DNA from: Pararhizobium qamdonense
GTDB lineage: Bacteria > Pseudomonadota > Alphaproteobacteria > Rhizobiales > Rhizobiaceae
Reading direction: 5' to 3'
DNA: 64,000 bases
NCBI RefSeq assembly: GCF_029277445.1
Contig: NZ_CP119566.1
Span: 2,606,001 to 2,670,000, forward strand
Shown here: one piece after another, positions 38,222 to 47,351 of the stretch
How the letters are laid out: every line of letters starts with the position of its first letter
How positions within the stretch are numbered: position 1 is the first letter of the stretch
Translations under genes and position numbers: made by a program
The notes under the pieces: generated by a model
Seen by the model: only the letters and a program-made list of their open reading frames with translations
The model's database searches: none
Told to the model about the DNA's origin: nothing

Positions 38222-38578
38222 ATGCATCGCAAGGTCCCCGATCCGCATCGTCATTTCGCCAGAACCATGCGCGCGGATGCGACTGTGGCGGAAAACCTTT
38301 TGTGGCAAGCGGTCCGCAACCGCCAGCTGGAAGGTTTCAAATTCAAACGGCAGGTGCCGCTCGACGGCTATATCCTCGATTTCGTCTGCTTCGAAGCGCG
38401 GGTGATCGTCGAGGTCGATGGATCTCAGCATGCGGACAACACGCGCGACCTTGTGCGGAATGCTTTCTTTCGCGGCCAGGGATTTCGGATCCTGCGCTTC
38501 TGGAACGACGAGGTCGTACAAAACCTCGACGCCGTTTGCCTGGCAATCCTGGCCGAACTGAAAAACACCGGCGAATGA
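38222..38578 (+). CDS. DUF559-family endonuclease-like protein
   Basis: This 118-residue protein is a DUF559 domain, related to Vsr and PD-(D/E)XK nucleases. The conserved run is visible: EN-LLWQAVRNRQLEGFKFKRQ (about 24-44) with the K-F-x-R-Q motif, then LDGYILDFVCFEARVIVEVDGSQH split as the aspartate in LDFVC and the E-V-D-G-S-Q-H active-site segment, then GFRILRFWNDEVVQNLD. Such stand-alone proteins have no established biochemical role. It lies between a reverse unit (D) and a forward unit (E) of the palindromic family, and a decayed copy sits in the same setting just upstream. Confidence 0.9.
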   Translation: MHRKVPDPHRHFARTMRADATVAENLLWQAVRNRQLEGFKFKRQVPLDGYILDFVCFEARVIVEVDGSQHADNTRDLVRNAFFRGQGFRILRFWNDEVVQNLDAVCLAILAELKNTGE

Positions 38579-38586
38579 GAGCCCTA

Positions 38587-38662
38587 CCTCTCCCCTTGCG
38601 GGAGAGGACACAAAATCAACATCTTAGCTTCAGCTAAGTGTTAGATTTTGTTGGTGAGGGGG
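38587..38662 (+). repeat. Palindromic unit E (forward), downstream border of DUF559 gene
   Basis: It begins 8 bp after the DUF559 stop and is nearly identical to unit C. Its gene-proximal end CTACCTCTCCCCTTGC is the inverse of the gene-proximal end of unit D, so D and E form terminal inverted repeats around the gene. Confidence 0.9.
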
Positions 38663-38683
38663 TCTGTTTCCTGCGCCCATGCC

Positions 38684-38757
38684 TACTCTCTCGCAATTTC
38701 CAACACTTCGCTGAAGCTAAGATGTTGAAATTGCTTTCTCCCCGCTATGGGGGAGAA
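38684..38757 (-). repeat. Palindromic unit F (reverse)
   Basis: It is a diverged reverse unit of the B/G type (GCAATTTC/GAAATTGC stem, CACTTCGCTGAAGCTAAG core, hairpin CTCCCC-GCTAT-GGGGGAG). It is paired with unit E across the usual short spacer containing GCGCCCATGCC. Confidence 0.85.
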
Positions 38758-38784
38758 AAGTCTATCGACATATCGGACCTCGCG

Positions 38785-38967
38785 TCAGGCCGGGGTGCAG
38801 GTCATGCCATTTCGCTTGGCATTGTCGATACAGTCACTGCGGTTCGAGTAGCCCTGTGTCGATGAGCCGACGATGCGGCCGTTTGCAGCCGTGCGCCGCC
38901 AACGCCAACCGTCGCCTCCCTGATAGATTTCCCAGGTGTCGCCATTTCTATCTTTGCAACTCGCCAT
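38785..38967 (-). CDS. DUF1508/YegP-like small protein
   Basis: This 60-residue protein has a single DUF1508-like module: WEIYQGGDGWRWRRTAANGR followed by IVGSSTQGYSNRSDCIDNAKR. YegP-type proteins are small beta-alpha proteins of unknown role, usually in two repeats; here there is one. The start at 38967 is chosen for a strong GGAGGAAA; the frame is open to 39039 without support. It lies within the palindromic repeat cluster, between pair E/F and pair H/G. Confidence 0.8.
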   Translation of the reverse strand: MASCKDRNGDTWEIYQGGDGWRWRRTAANGRIVGSSTQGYSNRSDCIDNAKRNGMTCTPA

Positions 38968-39089
38968 TTCTTTCCTCCAATTCAAGTGCGAATCGAGAGG
39001 TATGGGATTCGGGGAAGGGCCTCCACCAATTAGATACAACTTTAAGATGATTTTAAGATTTTTGCATATTCATTTGCGGGATATGAGGT

Positions 39090-39131
39090 CAAAACAATAT
39101 CTTAGCTGCGGTGTTGATTTTGTTGAATGGG
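39090..39131 (+). repeat. Degenerate palindromic unit H (forward)
   Basis: CAAAACAATATCTTAGC and GTGTTGATTTTGTTGAATGGG correspond to a forward unit that has lost the right half of its core palindrome and its GC-rich hairpin. It stands in the same position relative to unit G as the other forward units do to their partners. Confidence 0.65.
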
Positions 39132-39150
39132 ATCAAATTCCTTTCCCGAA

Positions 39151-39230
39151 CCTACCCCCTCTCTTGCAATTTCTAACACTTAGCTGAAGCTAAGATGTTG
39201 AAATTGCTTTCTCCCCCGCCGAGGGGGAGA
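39151..39230 (-). repeat. Palindromic unit G (reverse)
   Basis: It matches unit B at 78 of 80 positions. It is the last unit of the cluster and ends just before the nrdJ terminator. Confidence 0.9.
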
Positions 39231-39236
39231 AAAGTC

Positions 39237-39270
39237 AAAAAAATATGGCCCGGGGATATCCCGGGCCATA
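39237..39270 (-). terminator. Intrinsic terminator of nrdJ
   Basis: A perfect 11-bp stem (TATGGCCCGGG with CCCGGGCCATA, 5-nt loop) is followed, on the minus strand, by seven T residues. It lies 28 bp after the nrdJ stop. Confidence 0.93.
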
Positions 39271-39297
39271 GTCAGTCAGTCAATTGTCAACACGCGA

Positions 39298-42200
39298 TCA
39301 GCTGCACCCACTCGTCGCACCACATGTGTCGCACTTCTCGCATGTGCCATTGCGCACCATCGTGAAATTCTGGCACTCGCTGCACATGTTGCCCGTATAG
39401 CCCTGTGCGATCGAGCGGATGCGGCGCTCGGCTTCCAGTTTCTTGGCGTCCGACTTGGCGGCGGCGGCTTCGGCGGCTGCCTTGTCGGAGAAGAGGGCGG
39501 TGACGTCCGGTTCGGTGCCGGTTTCGCCGGCAGTCTCTTCGGGCTGTTCGGCGGCGCGCTCCTCGTAATCGCGCTTGAAGGCGACGATTTCGGAGGTGGA
39601 GATCGAAACGGCGGCAACCGTTTCGAGTTTGCGGGCAGCGCTGCCGGAGAACGCAGTGACCGTGCCGCCCGACGATGCCTTGGCGGGAGCGGCGGTTGCT
39701 GCGCCCTTCGGCTCGCCGGACGTGCGGTCGACCTGGCCGCCGGAGACGAGCGTCGGCTTGTGGCCGCGGGTCCAGCCGGTGGAGAGCAGGTTGGTCTTGC
39801 CTTCCTGGATGCCCTTGCCGAGTGCGGTATTGCCGAAGTCGGACGTATCGACATGGGCAAGGTCGTGGCGATTCAGGTAGGAGACGGCGAGTTCGCGGAA
39901 CACATAGTCGAGGATCGACGTGGCGTTCTTGATCGCGTCATTGCCCTGCACCATGCCGGCCGGTTCGAACTTGGTGAAGGTGAAGGCCTCCACATATTCT
40001 TCCAGCGGCACGCCGTATTGCAGACCCAGCGAGATGGCGATGGCGAAATTGTTCATCATCGCCCGGAAGGCAGCGCCTTCCTTGTGCATGTCGATGAAGA
40101 TCTCGCCGATGCGGCCATCACCGAATTCGCCGGTGCGCAGATAGACCTTGTGGCCGCCGACGATTGCCTTCTGGGTATAGCCCTGGCGGCGGTTCGGCAG
40201 CTTTTCGCGCTCGCGGGTGACCCGCTCGATGACGCGTTCGATGATCTTCTCGGTGACGGTGACGGCCTGGGCGGCAGCGGGTGCAGCCAGGAAATCCTCC
40301 ATCGCATCCTCGTCCTCATCGTCCTCGATCAGCGAGGCGTTGAGCGGCTGGGAGAGTTTCGAACCATCGCGGTAGAGCGCGTTGGCCTTCAGCGCCAGCT
40401 TCCAGGACAGCATGTAGGCGGCCTTGCAATCTTCGACCGTCGCCTCGTTCGGCATGTTGATGGTCTTGGAGATCGCGCCGGAGATGAACGGCTGGGCCGC
40501 CGCCATCATGCGGATATGGCTTTCGACCGACAGATACCGCTTGCCGATCTTGCCGCAGGGATTGGCGCAATCGAAGACGGGCAGGTGCTCGGCCTTCAGG
40601 AACGGCGCGCCTTCCAGCGTCATCGCACCGCAGACATGCACGTTGGCCGCTTCGATCTCCTTCTTGGAAAAACCGATATGCTCCAGCAGGTTGAAGCTCA
40701 TGTCGGCGAGCTGTTCGTCGCTGACCTTCAGCGTGTCCTTCAGGAAGTCGAGGCCGAGCGTCCACTGGTTGAAGACGAACTTGATGTCGAAGGCAGCCTT
40801 GGTGGCGCCGTTGATCGCTTCGATCTTCTCGTCGGTAAAGCCCTTGGCTTTCAGCGAGCCGGGATTGACCGCCGGTGCCTGGTTGATATTGCCATGGCCG
40901 ACCGCGTAGGCCTCGATCTCGGCGATCTGGCTTTCGCTATAGCCCAGCGTGCGCAGGGCTTCCGGAACGGCGCGGTTGATAATCTTGAAGTAGCCGCCGC
41001 CGGCGAGCTTCTTGAATTTCACCAGGGCGAAATCGGGCTCGATGCCGGTCGTGTCGCAATCCATCACCAGGCCGATCGTGCCTGTCGGCGCGATGACGGA
41101 GACCTGGGCATTGCGGTAGCCGTGCGTCTGGCCGAGTTCCAGCGCCTTGTCCCAGGCAGCCTTGGCATGGGCCACCAGATTCTGGTCCGGGTTTTCGGAA
41201 TGGATCAGCGCCACCGGATCGACCGACAGGCCTTCATAGCCCTGCGTTTCGCCATGGGCGGCGCGGCGATGGTTGCGGATGACACGCAGCATCGATTCGC
41301 GGTTCGGCTTGAAGCCCGGGAACGGGCCGAGCTTGGCGGCGATTTCGGCCGATGTGGCGTAGGAAACGCCGGTCATGATGGCAGTCAGGCTGCCGGCGAT
41401 GGCGCGGCCTTCGGTGGAATCATAGGGGATGCCGGAGGACATCAGCAGGCCGCCGATATTGGCGTAGCCGAGACCCAGCGTGCGGTACTCGTAGGAGCGC
41501 TCGGCGATTTCCTTGGACGGGAACTGCGCCATCATGACCGAGATTTCGAGAACCAGCGTCCAGAGCCGGACGGCATGTTCGTAATCGGCGATGTCGATAT
41601 TCTTGGTGGCGGCATCCTTGAACTGAAGCAGGTTCAGCGAGGCAAGGTTGCAAGCGGTGTCGTCAAGGAACATATATTCCGAGCAGGGATTGGATGCACG
41701 GATCGGACCTGCGGCCGGCGAGGTGTGCCAGTCGTTCATGGTCGTGTTGAAATGCAGGCCGGGATCGGCCGATGCCCAGGCGGCGTGGGAAATCTGTTCC
41801 CAAAGGTCGCGGGCCTTCAGCGTCTTCATTACCTTGCCGTCCTTGCGGGCGGTAAGGTTCCAGTTTCCGTCAGCTTCTACAGCGCGCAGGAAGTCGTCCT
41901 TCAGGGAGACGGAGTTGTTGGAATTCTGGCCGGAGACCGTCAGATAGGCTTCCGAATCCCAGTCGGTGTCATAGGTCTTGAACTCGATATCCTTGTAGCC
42001 CTGCTTGGCGAACTGGATAACGCGCTTGACGTAGTTTTCCGGAACCTGGCTCTGCTTGGCAGCCTTGATTTCGCGCTTGAGGGCCGGGTTTTCCTTCGGG
42101 TCGTAGCAGGCGTCGTTTTCGGCCGAGCAATTGATGCAGGCCTTCATGATCGCCTTCAGGTGCTTGGCGACGATCTTGGACCCGGTGACGAGGGCTGCGA

Positions 42201-43110
42201 CCTTCTGCTCTTCCTTGACCTTCCAGTTGATGTAATCCTCGATATCGGGATGATCGATATCGACGACGACCATCTTGGCCGCACGGCGCGTCGTGCCGCC
42301 CGACTTGATGGCGCCGGCGGCGCGGTCGCCGATTTTCAGGAACGACATCAGGCCCGACGACTTGCCGCCGCCCGAGAGCTTTTCGCCTTCGCCGCGCAGG
42401 TAGGAGAAGTTCGAACCGGTGCCGGAGCCATATTTGAACAGACGGGCTTCGCGCACCCACAGATCCATGATGCCGCCTTCGTTGACGAGATCGTCACCGA
42501 CGGACTGGATGAAGCAGGCATGCGGCTGCGGATGCTCGTAGGACGACTTGGATTTCACCAGCTTGTTGGTGAAGGGATCGACATAGAAATGGCCCTGGCC
42601 CGGGCCGTCGATGCCATAGGCCCAGTGCAGGCCGGTGTTGAACCATTGCGGGCTGTTGGGAGCGACGCGCTGGGTGGCGAGCATGTAGGCAAGCTCGTCG
42701 CGGAAGGCGAGCGCCGATTCTTCCGATGCGAAGTAATTGCCCTTCCAGCCCCAATAGGTCCAGGTGCCGGCCAGGCGATCGAAAACCTGGCGTGCGTCAG
42801 TTTCGGAACCGTACTGCTCGTCCTTCGGCAGATCCTTCATGGCGGCAAGGTCCGCCTCGGAGCGCCACAGCCAGGAGGGAACAGCGTTTTCCTCGACCTT
42901 CTTCAGGCGCGCAGGCACACCGGCCTTGCGGAAATATTTCTGCGCCAGGATATCGGCTGCGACCTGGCTGAACTGCGCGGGCACATCGATATCGGCCAGG
43001 CGGAACACGATCGAGCCATCGGGATTCTTGATCTCGCTGACGGCCTTGCGGAACTCAATTTCAGCATAGGCCGATTGGCCCGGCTTGGTGAAACGACGTT
43101 CGATCTGCAT
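39298..43110 (-). CDS. nrdJ: Vitamin B12-dependent (class II) ribonucleotide reductase
   Basis: This 1270-residue adenosylcobalamin-dependent enzyme makes deoxyribonucleotides and needs no oxygen-dependent radical partner. The active-site region [21 protein letters not shown], in two parts NPCSE and DDTACNL, carries the substrate-site cysteine and glutamate. The glycine- and proline-rich [23 protein letters not shown] is typical. The C-terminus has a CxxC-rich tail ([16 protein letters not shown]), used for re-reduction or metal binding. Length fits the long rhizobial form. The start at 43110 follows AAAGGACAGGGACAG; 18 codons upstream are not conserved. A NrdR-box pair lies upstream; I see no B12 riboswitch. 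Confidence 0.97.
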   Translation of the reverse strand: MQIERRFTKPGQSAYAEIEFRKAVSEIKNPDGSIVFRLADIDVPAQFSQVAADILAQKYFRKAGVPARLKKVEENAVPSWLWRSEADLAAMKDLPKDEQYGSETDARQVFDRLAGTWTYWGWKGNYFASEESALAFRDELAYMLATQRVAPNSPQWFNTGLHWAYGIDGPGQGHFYVDPFTNKLVKSKSSYEHPQPHACFIQSVGDDLVNEGGIMDLWVREARLFKYGSGTGSNFSYLRGEGEKLSGGGKSSGLMSFLKIGDRAAGAIKSGGTTRRAAKMVVVDIDHPDIEDYINWKVKEEQKVAALVTGSKIVAKHLKAIMKACINCSAENDACYDPKENPALKREIKAAKQSQVPENYVKRVIQFAKQGYKDIEFKTYDTDWDSEAYLTVSGQNSNNSVSLKDDFLRAVEADGNWNLTARKDGKVMKTLKARDLWEQISHAAWASADPGLHFNTTMNDWHTSPAAGPIRASNPCSEYMFLDDTACNLASLNLLQFKDAATKNIDIADYEHAVRLWTLVLEISVMMAQFPSKEIAERSYEYRTLGLGYANIGGLLMSSGIPYDSTEGRAIAGSLTAIMTGVSYATSAEIAAKLGPFPGFKPNRESMLRVIRNHRRAAHGETQGYEGLSVDPVALIHSENPDQNLVAHAKAAWDKALELGQTHGYRNAQVSVIAPTGTIGLVMDCDTTGIEPDFALVKFKKLAGGGYFKIINRAVPEALRTLGYSESQIAEIEAYAVGHGNINQAPAVNPGSLKAKGFTDEKIEAINGATKAAFDIKFVFNQWTLGLDFLKDTLKVSDEQLADMSFNLLEHIGFSKKEIEAANVHVCGAMTLEGAPFLKAEHLPVFDCANPCGKIGKRYLSVESHIRMMAAAQPFISGAISKTINMPNEATVEDCKAAYMLSWKLALKANALYRDGSKLSQPLNASLIEDDEDEDAMEDFLAAPAAAQAVTVTEKIIERVIERVTREREKLPNRRQGYTQKAIVGGHKVYLRTGEFGDGRIGEIFIDMHKEGAAFRAMMNNFAIAISLGLQYGVPLEEYVEAFTFTKFEPAGMVQGNDAIKNATSILDYVFRELAVSYLNRHDLAHVDTSDFGNTALGKGIQEGKTNLLSTGWTRGHKPTLVSGGQVDRTSGEPKGAATAAPAKASSGGTVTAFSGSAARKLETVAAVSISTSEIVAFKRDYEERAAEQPEETAGETGTEPDVTALFSDKAAAEAAAAKSDAKKLEAERRIRSIAQGYTGNMCSECQNFTMVRNGTCEKCDTCGATSGCS

Positions 43111-43242
43111 CTGTCCCTGTCCTTTGTTTGCCGCAGGCCCGAACCGCTTAGGCTCAGGGCGCAATTGTCCGCATCCGGCCGCAACGATGATTGCGCAGCC
43201 AGTTTCCGTTTTCCGCAGTGATGGGAAACCCGTGTCGGGGAA

Positions 43243-43289
43243 ACCCTGTATCTTGTGCTGATTGTGGCTGCAAACACTAAATATAGTAT
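43243..43289 (-). promoter_or_regulatory. NrdR-box pair upstream of nrdJ
   Basis: ACACTAAATATAGTAT (43274-43289) is a near-perfect match to the NrdR box, whose pattern is about ACACTATATATAGTGT. A weaker second box, ACCCTGTATCTTGTGC (43243-43258), lies 31 bp away centre to centre, about three helical turns. NrdR boxes typically occur as such pairs in ribonucleotide reductase promoters. The pair lies 133-179 bp before the nrdJ start. Confidence 0.75.
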
Positions 43290-43751
43290 CAACAACTTAC
43301 TTACGCCAGCGATTTGTGACGTGTTTGGCGCTTGGGGAGATCACAAAAAATAACCGTCACGCCCCGTGGATCATCCACCGGACAGTTTTGAAAACACAGA
43401 CGATTTCCTCTGAAATGAACCGGCCTCGTTACTTTCCGGTCCCGCCGCCGCCGCAACGTAGAAACCATTAACGGCATTCGACCCGAGTCCGTCAAGGGCT
43501 GGTTTGTGTCGTAATTGCGAACACCAGATGTTGTGTGTGTGGCCTGTGGAAAACGGGGACAGCAGGCATATCCAGCAAAATCAGGCGCTTCGCCGGGTTC
43601 GCTCCAGCGCCGTTCGCAGCGGCAGGCAATTCCACGAAATTTTATGGGTAAGAAACAATAGTATATTTACCCTGATACCCTCCGGTCCTAGCCAGGAGGG
43701 GCAAAATATGGCGCCAAGACAGGATTGATTCGCGGCGTTATGCCGTCGGGA
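43290..43751. other. Intergenic region, no gene seen
   Basis: About 460 bp between the nrdJ promoter and the end of the Cache protein gene hold no convincing gene. A six-codon frame (43708-43728) follows a strong AGGAGGGG on the plus strand, and that sequence lies in a CCCTCC/GGAGGG hairpin (43678-43700). No gene follows it on that strand. Confidence 0.4.
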
Positions 43752-44336
43752 CTAAAGCGCGTCGAGATTGATACCGATGGTAATGGCGCCGAGCGGTTTT
43801 CCCGTCTGGGGATCAGAAATGGTCAGGCTCGCCTGCGATTGCAGCATCTGGGTCGATTCGTCTTTTTCCGCCGCATCGACGAAAAGGACAGGGGACCCGG
43901 CAAGATACGTTTTTTGCCATTTCAGTTCATCGCCTTGCCAATAATCTGAACTCACCTCGCTCTCGCCGGCGGACAACCCCTTGGCATCAATCACCAGAAT
44001 CTCGGTGATGACGCCGCCTGAGGCAATCTGCTTGTCTTTGAGAAAGCGAGACAATTGATTACCGGTGACCGAGCCGATCAGCGGGCGGGCATCGCTTGCA
44101 AATTCGGTACGCCATGTTGCATCGAGAGCATCGATCGCCGTTTGGCTGAGGTTGGAATGGCGCAGGTTCTGGCTTTTCAAGGCGTCGATGATCAATGGGT
44201 CTTCGACCCACTCGCGGATATTGGCTTCGACATAGGCTGTCACCGGGGCGACGTGAACGTCGCTGGCGCTTGAGGGCGCAGCCTGTATCAGAAAGAGCGC
44301 TGCACTAAGCGCACTCGCAAAGAGGATCTTGCCCAT
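43752..44336 (-). CDS. Secreted Cache/PDC-type sensor domain protein
   Basis: This 194-residue protein has a signal peptide (about 1-25, ending SSAS) and one Cache/PDC-like ligand-binding domain: ITEILVIDAKGLSAGESEVSSDYWQGDE is the typical core, split over strand-turn-strand, with PLGAITIGINLDAL at the C-terminus. It has no transmembrane or signalling domain, so it is a free periplasmic sensor-like module and cannot transmit a signal alone. No chemoreceptor or kinase gene is adjacent. The ligand is unknown. Confidence 0.8.
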   Translation of the reverse strand: MGKILFASALSAALFLIQAAPSSASDVHVAPVTAYVEANIREWVEDPLIIDALKSQNLRHSNLSQTAIDALDATWRTEFASDARPLIGSVTGNQLSRFLKDKQIASGGVITEILVIDAKGLSAGESEVSSDYWQGDELKWQKTYLAGSPVLFVDAAEKDESTQMLQSQASLTISDPQTGKPLGAITIGINLDAL

Positions 44337-44489
44337 GATGATCGTGTCGCCTTATGCGGCCCGTTGATATGGGCCTTCTGGCATCTGCGCATGCTGGTTC
44401 AATCGAACAAGCCAGCGTGTTGTTAAACAAAAACTATTCCGCATGCCTCACGTGGCCGGCGGCAGAGCAGCCTGCCGGAAAACCATCCT

Positions 44490-44987
44490 TCAGCCGCGCG
44501 ATCCCTTGGCGATCGGCTCCTGATAGGTGAAGCCCATATCCCAGGGGAAGTAGATCCACGTATCCTGGCTGACCTCGGTGACGAATGTATCGACCTGCGG
44601 CCGGCCCTTGGGCTTGGCATAGACGGCGGCGAAATGCGCCTTTGGCAGCATGGCGCGAACCACGGCTGCGGTCTTGCCGGTATCGGTGAGGTCGTCGATG
44701 ATCAGAACGCCTTCGCCGCCATCCGCCTTCAATTCCTCCGAAATGCCCTTGAGCACATACATCTGCCCCTGGGCATCATAGTCATGATAGGAGGCGACGC
44801 AGACGGTCTCGATCAGCCGGATGTTCAGCTCGCGGCAAACGATGGCCGCCGGAACAAGCCCGCCACGGGTAATACAGACGATCGCCTTCCACTCACCGCC
44901 ATTGTCGGCAAGACGCCAGGCAAGCGCACGCGCATCACGGTGGAACTGGTCCCAGGAAACGGGAAATGCTTTTTCGGGAAGGGACAT
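44490..44987 (-). CDS. gpt: Xanthine-guanine phosphoribosyltransferase
   Basis: This 165-residue purine-salvage enzyme converts xanthine or guanine plus PRPP to the nucleotide. The PRPP-binding loop is [14 protein letters not shown] (about 94-107), and the substrate hood motif [10 protein letters not shown] is near the C-terminus, as in Gpt. A TTG two codons earlier (44993) is possible, but the ATG at 44987 has GGAGC at good spacing. A tRNA-Leu gene lies 40 bp upstream on the same strand. Confidence 0.93.
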   Translation of the reverse strand: MSLPEKAFPVSWDQFHRDARALAWRLADNGGEWKAIVCITRGGLVPAAIVCRELNIRLIETVCVASYHDYDAQGQMYVLKGISEELKADGGEGVLIIDDLTDTGKTAAVVRAMLPKAHFAAVYAKPKGRPQVDTFVTEVSQDTWIYFPWDMGFTYQEPIAKGSRG

Positions 44988-45026
44988 GCTCAAGCTCCAG
45001 TTGATCGAGGCATCCGGTTTCGGGAT

Positions 45027-45111
45027 TGGTGCGGACGACGGGGGTCGAACCCGTACAGATTTCTCCGAGGGATTTTAAGTCCCTTGCGTCTACCAGTTTC
45101 GCCACGTCCGC
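45027..45111 (-). tRNA. tRNA-Leu (anticodon TAA)
   Basis: Read on the minus strand, the acceptor arm GCGGACG pairs with CGTCCGC and is followed by an encoded ACCA. The anticodon arm AGGGA-CTTAAAA-TCCCT presents TAA, and the T-arm is ACGGG-TTCGACC-CCCGT. The length of 85 nt with a long variable region fits tRNA-Leu. Confidence 0.96.
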
Positions 45112-45300
45112 CTGCTTTTCCTTTCAAACACTCCGGCTTTAAGGTCAATAGGCTGTTTTCTTAAACACGCGTGCGCGCACCATTTGACTGCGGTTAAGCA
45201 AGGATCGAGGAATCTCAAAAACCCCTCAAACCACAGGGTTTTGTTGAAGATCGTCAGGCCTTATATTTGCTTTGTGATCAAAAGCTGGGGCGAGCTTGAT

Positions 45301-45558
45301 ATGTTGGAAGAAATCCCATTGACGTGGAAACCGATCCGCAACCGCTCGTTTGCCGGCATGCTCGGCCAGCAGGAATTGGCCTATGTGCTGCAGCATGACG
45401 GGCAGACCAGTTGGAAATGGATGGTGTCCGGCTGCAATGGCACGATACGGTACGATTTCCAGTCGGCTGAAACCCTCGACGAGGCAAAAGCTGCAGTTCA
45501 GGCCAGTATAGAAGAGTGGTTCCGGGTGGCAGGGCTGCTCAACAAGGCCGCGTCATAG
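45301..45558 (+). CDS. Small hypothetical protein
   Basis: I do not recognise this 85-residue soluble protein. It has a run of aromatic and charged residues (WKPIRNRSFAGML, TSWKWMVSG) and ends with an amphipathic helix (ETLDEAKAAVQASIEEWFRVAGLL). The start at 45301 is the likely one; the open frame upstream to 45184 has no ribosome-binding site and includes the region next to the tRNA gene. Confidence 0.6.
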   Translation: MLEEIPLTWKPIRNRSFAGMLGQQELAYVLQHDGQTSWKWMVSGCNGTIRYDFQSAETLDEAKAAVQASIEEWFRVAGLLNKAAS

Positions 45559-45692
45559 TTCCCGCTTTCCGGTACCGGCATGCATTCCGTTTGAAATCAA
45601 CAGAAATGATCAATAGCAAGAACTCATAATTGCATTATAATTAACTAATATTATTATGGCTGCGGTGCCCGTCACTAACTATGAGGTCTCCG

Positions 45693-45842
45693 ATGCCAGA
45701 TAAAACGCATGTCACGGATCTTCTCTATGCCGCTAAACTTCTAGCCGATGCCGATCAGAATACGATTTTGAGCTATTTGATCTGCATGGCCCTCCTGGAA
45801 GCGCAGCAAAGCCCGAAAACAAAAAACGTGCAGGCAGCCTGA
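45693..45842 (+). CDS. Very small hypothetical protein
   Basis: This 49-residue reading frame (starts MPDKTHVTDLLYAAKLLADA, ends KNVQAA) has GAGG 6 bp before its ATG and a helical, leucine-rich composition (ILSYLICMALLEAQQ). Similar short helical proteins occur in rhizobia, as far as I recall. It lies in an AT-rich intergenic region between two other small genes. Function unknown. Confidence 0.5.
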   Translation: MPDKTHVTDLLYAAKLLADADQNTILSYLICMALLEAQQSPKTKNVQAA

Positions 45843-45980
45843 ACCCGGTGGCCGGGGCTGGCGAAATTAACCCTACCTGTGAAGGTTAATCAGAGGTTAC
45901 GGTTGATGCCCCGCATCAGACAGGCTTTAACCGGTGCTGCCGAGGGAGGGAGCTCGGCATTTTCAGCACCAAAACCATAG

Positions 45981-46006
45981 GCCCCTCTTCGGCGCCGGAG
46001 AGGGGC
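45981..46006 (-). terminator. Probable terminator hairpin
   Basis: GCCCCTCT (45981-45988) pairs with AGAGGGGC (45999-46006). On the minus strand it lies 47 bp after the stop of the DUF2188 gene and is followed by CTATGGTTTTGG, a weak T-tract. Confidence 0.5.
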
Positions 46007-46052
46007 ATCTGGGTCTTATCGGTCAGTGTGCAAGATGTTGGCCAGGCCCGCC

Positions 46053-46295
46053 TTACTTGTCCTCGACCACGGCCTCCGGCCGGTCGCCGCCGTCGGCATG
46101 TTCATAATGCCATTCACCGCTCTGGTCCTGAAAGCTGATTTCCTCATCCTCGCCGCCGACCTGCTGTTCGGCCGCTGCGGCCTTTGCCGCTGCGACAGCC
46201 GTCTCGCGCGTCGGGAAGGCTTCGGAAAACACGCCGGAAAGCTTATAGGCCCATCCGCCGTCATGCTCGACAATTGCGTAAACCACTTTGGTCAT
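46053..46295 (-). CDS. DUF2188 protein
   Basis: This 80-residue protein fits the DUF2188 family: MTKVVYAIVEHDGGWAYKL, then FPTRETAVAAAKAAAAEQ and FQDQSGEWHYEHADGGDRP. These are small soluble proteins of unknown role, often numerous in rhizobia. The start at 46295 follows a strong AGGGAG; the frame is open to 46439 without support. Confidence 0.82.
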   Translation of the reverse strand: MTKVVYAIVEHDGGWAYKLSGVFSEAFPTRETAVAAAKAAAAEQQVGGEDEEISFQDQSGEWHYEHADGGDRPEAVVEDK

Positions 46296-46536
46296 TTCGT
46301 ACTCCCTGGAGTGCGCCTCTTCCATATCGCATGGCATCGGCGTGACCGGACAGGAACGGCCAAAGGCTGGCAATCGTTCCCGCTGCCTAACCTTGCAGTG
46401 CGGATGATCGCATTGCATTCCGGCGGTGCAAACTAACACAAAAGACCGTCAATTTTCCACTTTTCCGCTTAACTCCCGGAAAGCCCGGGCCTGCGGTTAT
46501 CGTCCATCTGCATTCTTCACAACGCGCGGACGCGAA

Positions 46537-46560
46537 AAGGGCGACCTTTCGATCGCCCTT
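46537..46560 (-). terminator. Probable terminator of wrbA
   Basis: AAGGGCGA (46537-46544) and TCGCCCTT (46553-46560) form an 8-bp stem. On the minus strand it lies 29 bp after the wrbA stop and ends in CCCTTTTC. Confidence 0.6.
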
Positions 46561-46589
46561 GAGGTTCGTCATAGGGACCCGTTTGTATC

Positions 46590-47189
46590 TCAGGCAGACA
46601 ATTTGGCAGCGATCTTGGCGACATGGGCGCCCTGGTAGCGGGCGGCTTCCAGTTCGATTTCCGACGGCTGGCGCGCGCCGTCGCCACCGGTGATCGTCGA
46701 AGCGCCATAGGGCGAGCCGCCCTTGATTTCTTCCAGGCCCATCTGGCCCTGGAAGGCATAGGGCAGGCCGACGACGACCATGCCCTGGTGCATCAGGGTG
46801 GGGATGAAGCCGAGAATGGTGGATTCCTGGCCGCCATGCTGGGTTGCGGACGAGGTGAAGACCGAGCCGACCTTGCCGACCAGCGCGCCCTTCATCCAGA
46901 GACCGCCGGTCTGATCGACGAAATTGCGCATCTGCGATGCGACCGTCCCAAACCGTGTACCTGCGCCAAAAATGATGGCGTCGTAATCGGCCAGTTCGTC
47001 CGGGGTCGCAATTTCCGCAGCCTGATCGACCTTGAAATGGGAGGCCTTGGCAACATCGGCAGGCACCAGTTCCGGCACGCGCTTGACGGTGACGTCGGCA
47101 CCGGCGGACTTTGCGCCTTCGGCGACGGCATAGGCCATGGTTTCGATATGTCCGTATGCCGAATAGTAGAGCACCAATACCTTAGCCAT
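46590..47189 (-). CDS. wrbA: NAD(P)H:quinone oxidoreductase, WrbA type
   Basis: This 199-residue flavodoxin-like enzyme reduces quinones by two electrons with FMN. The FMN-binding turns are seen in [15 protein letters not shown] (about 5-19) and [16 protein letters not shown] (about 76-91), and the family segment [15 protein letters not shown] is present. Length is typical of WrbA. It is cytoplasmic and protects against oxidative quinone cycling. It is divergent from the CinA/MoaB-like gene. Confidence 0.95.
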   Translation of the reverse strand: MAKVLVLYYSAYGHIETMAYAVAEGAKSAGADVTVKRVPELVPADVAKASHFKVDQAAEIATPDELADYDAIIFGAGTRFGTVASQMRNFVDQTGGLWMKGALVGKVGSVFTSSATQHGGQESTILGFIPTLMHQGMVVVGLPYAFQGQMGLEEIKGGSPYGASTITGGDGARQPSEIELEAARYQGAHVAKIAAKLSA

Positions 47190-47351
47190 CGTATTCTCCT
47201 TTGAACTGGCAATTCCGCTTGATTGCCGCTGGACATAGGATCTATCAGTTTAGCTGTCCGTTGTCCGAAACGAAGCGGACGACAGACTGTTCGAGAATAA
47301 GAAACAGTCGGTTTTTTGACTGAACGATCTCAGTTTACACGGGACTTTCCG

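Noticed and set aside
37719..39230. CRISPR array
   Set aside because: The repeats alternate in orientation, are compound palindromes of about 75 nt, and have irregular intervals containing genes. No cas gene is near.
39760..43221. Open reading frame of 1153 codons on the strand opposite nrdJ
   Set aside because: It is fully antisense to nrdJ, which has complete class II reductase motifs. The antisense translation is Arg/Gly/Asp-rich without any family pattern, as expected from GC-rich codon bias.
43111..43500. Possible cobalamin riboswitch before the B12-dependent reductase
   Set aside because: I looked for the B12-box and the conserved junction sequences in the leader and did not find them.
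43708..43728. Six-codon frame with a strong ribosome-binding site in a hairpin (possible leader peptide)
   Set aside because: No gene follows on that strand, as the next frame is antisense to the Cache protein gene. Without a regulated gene, a leader role is not supported.
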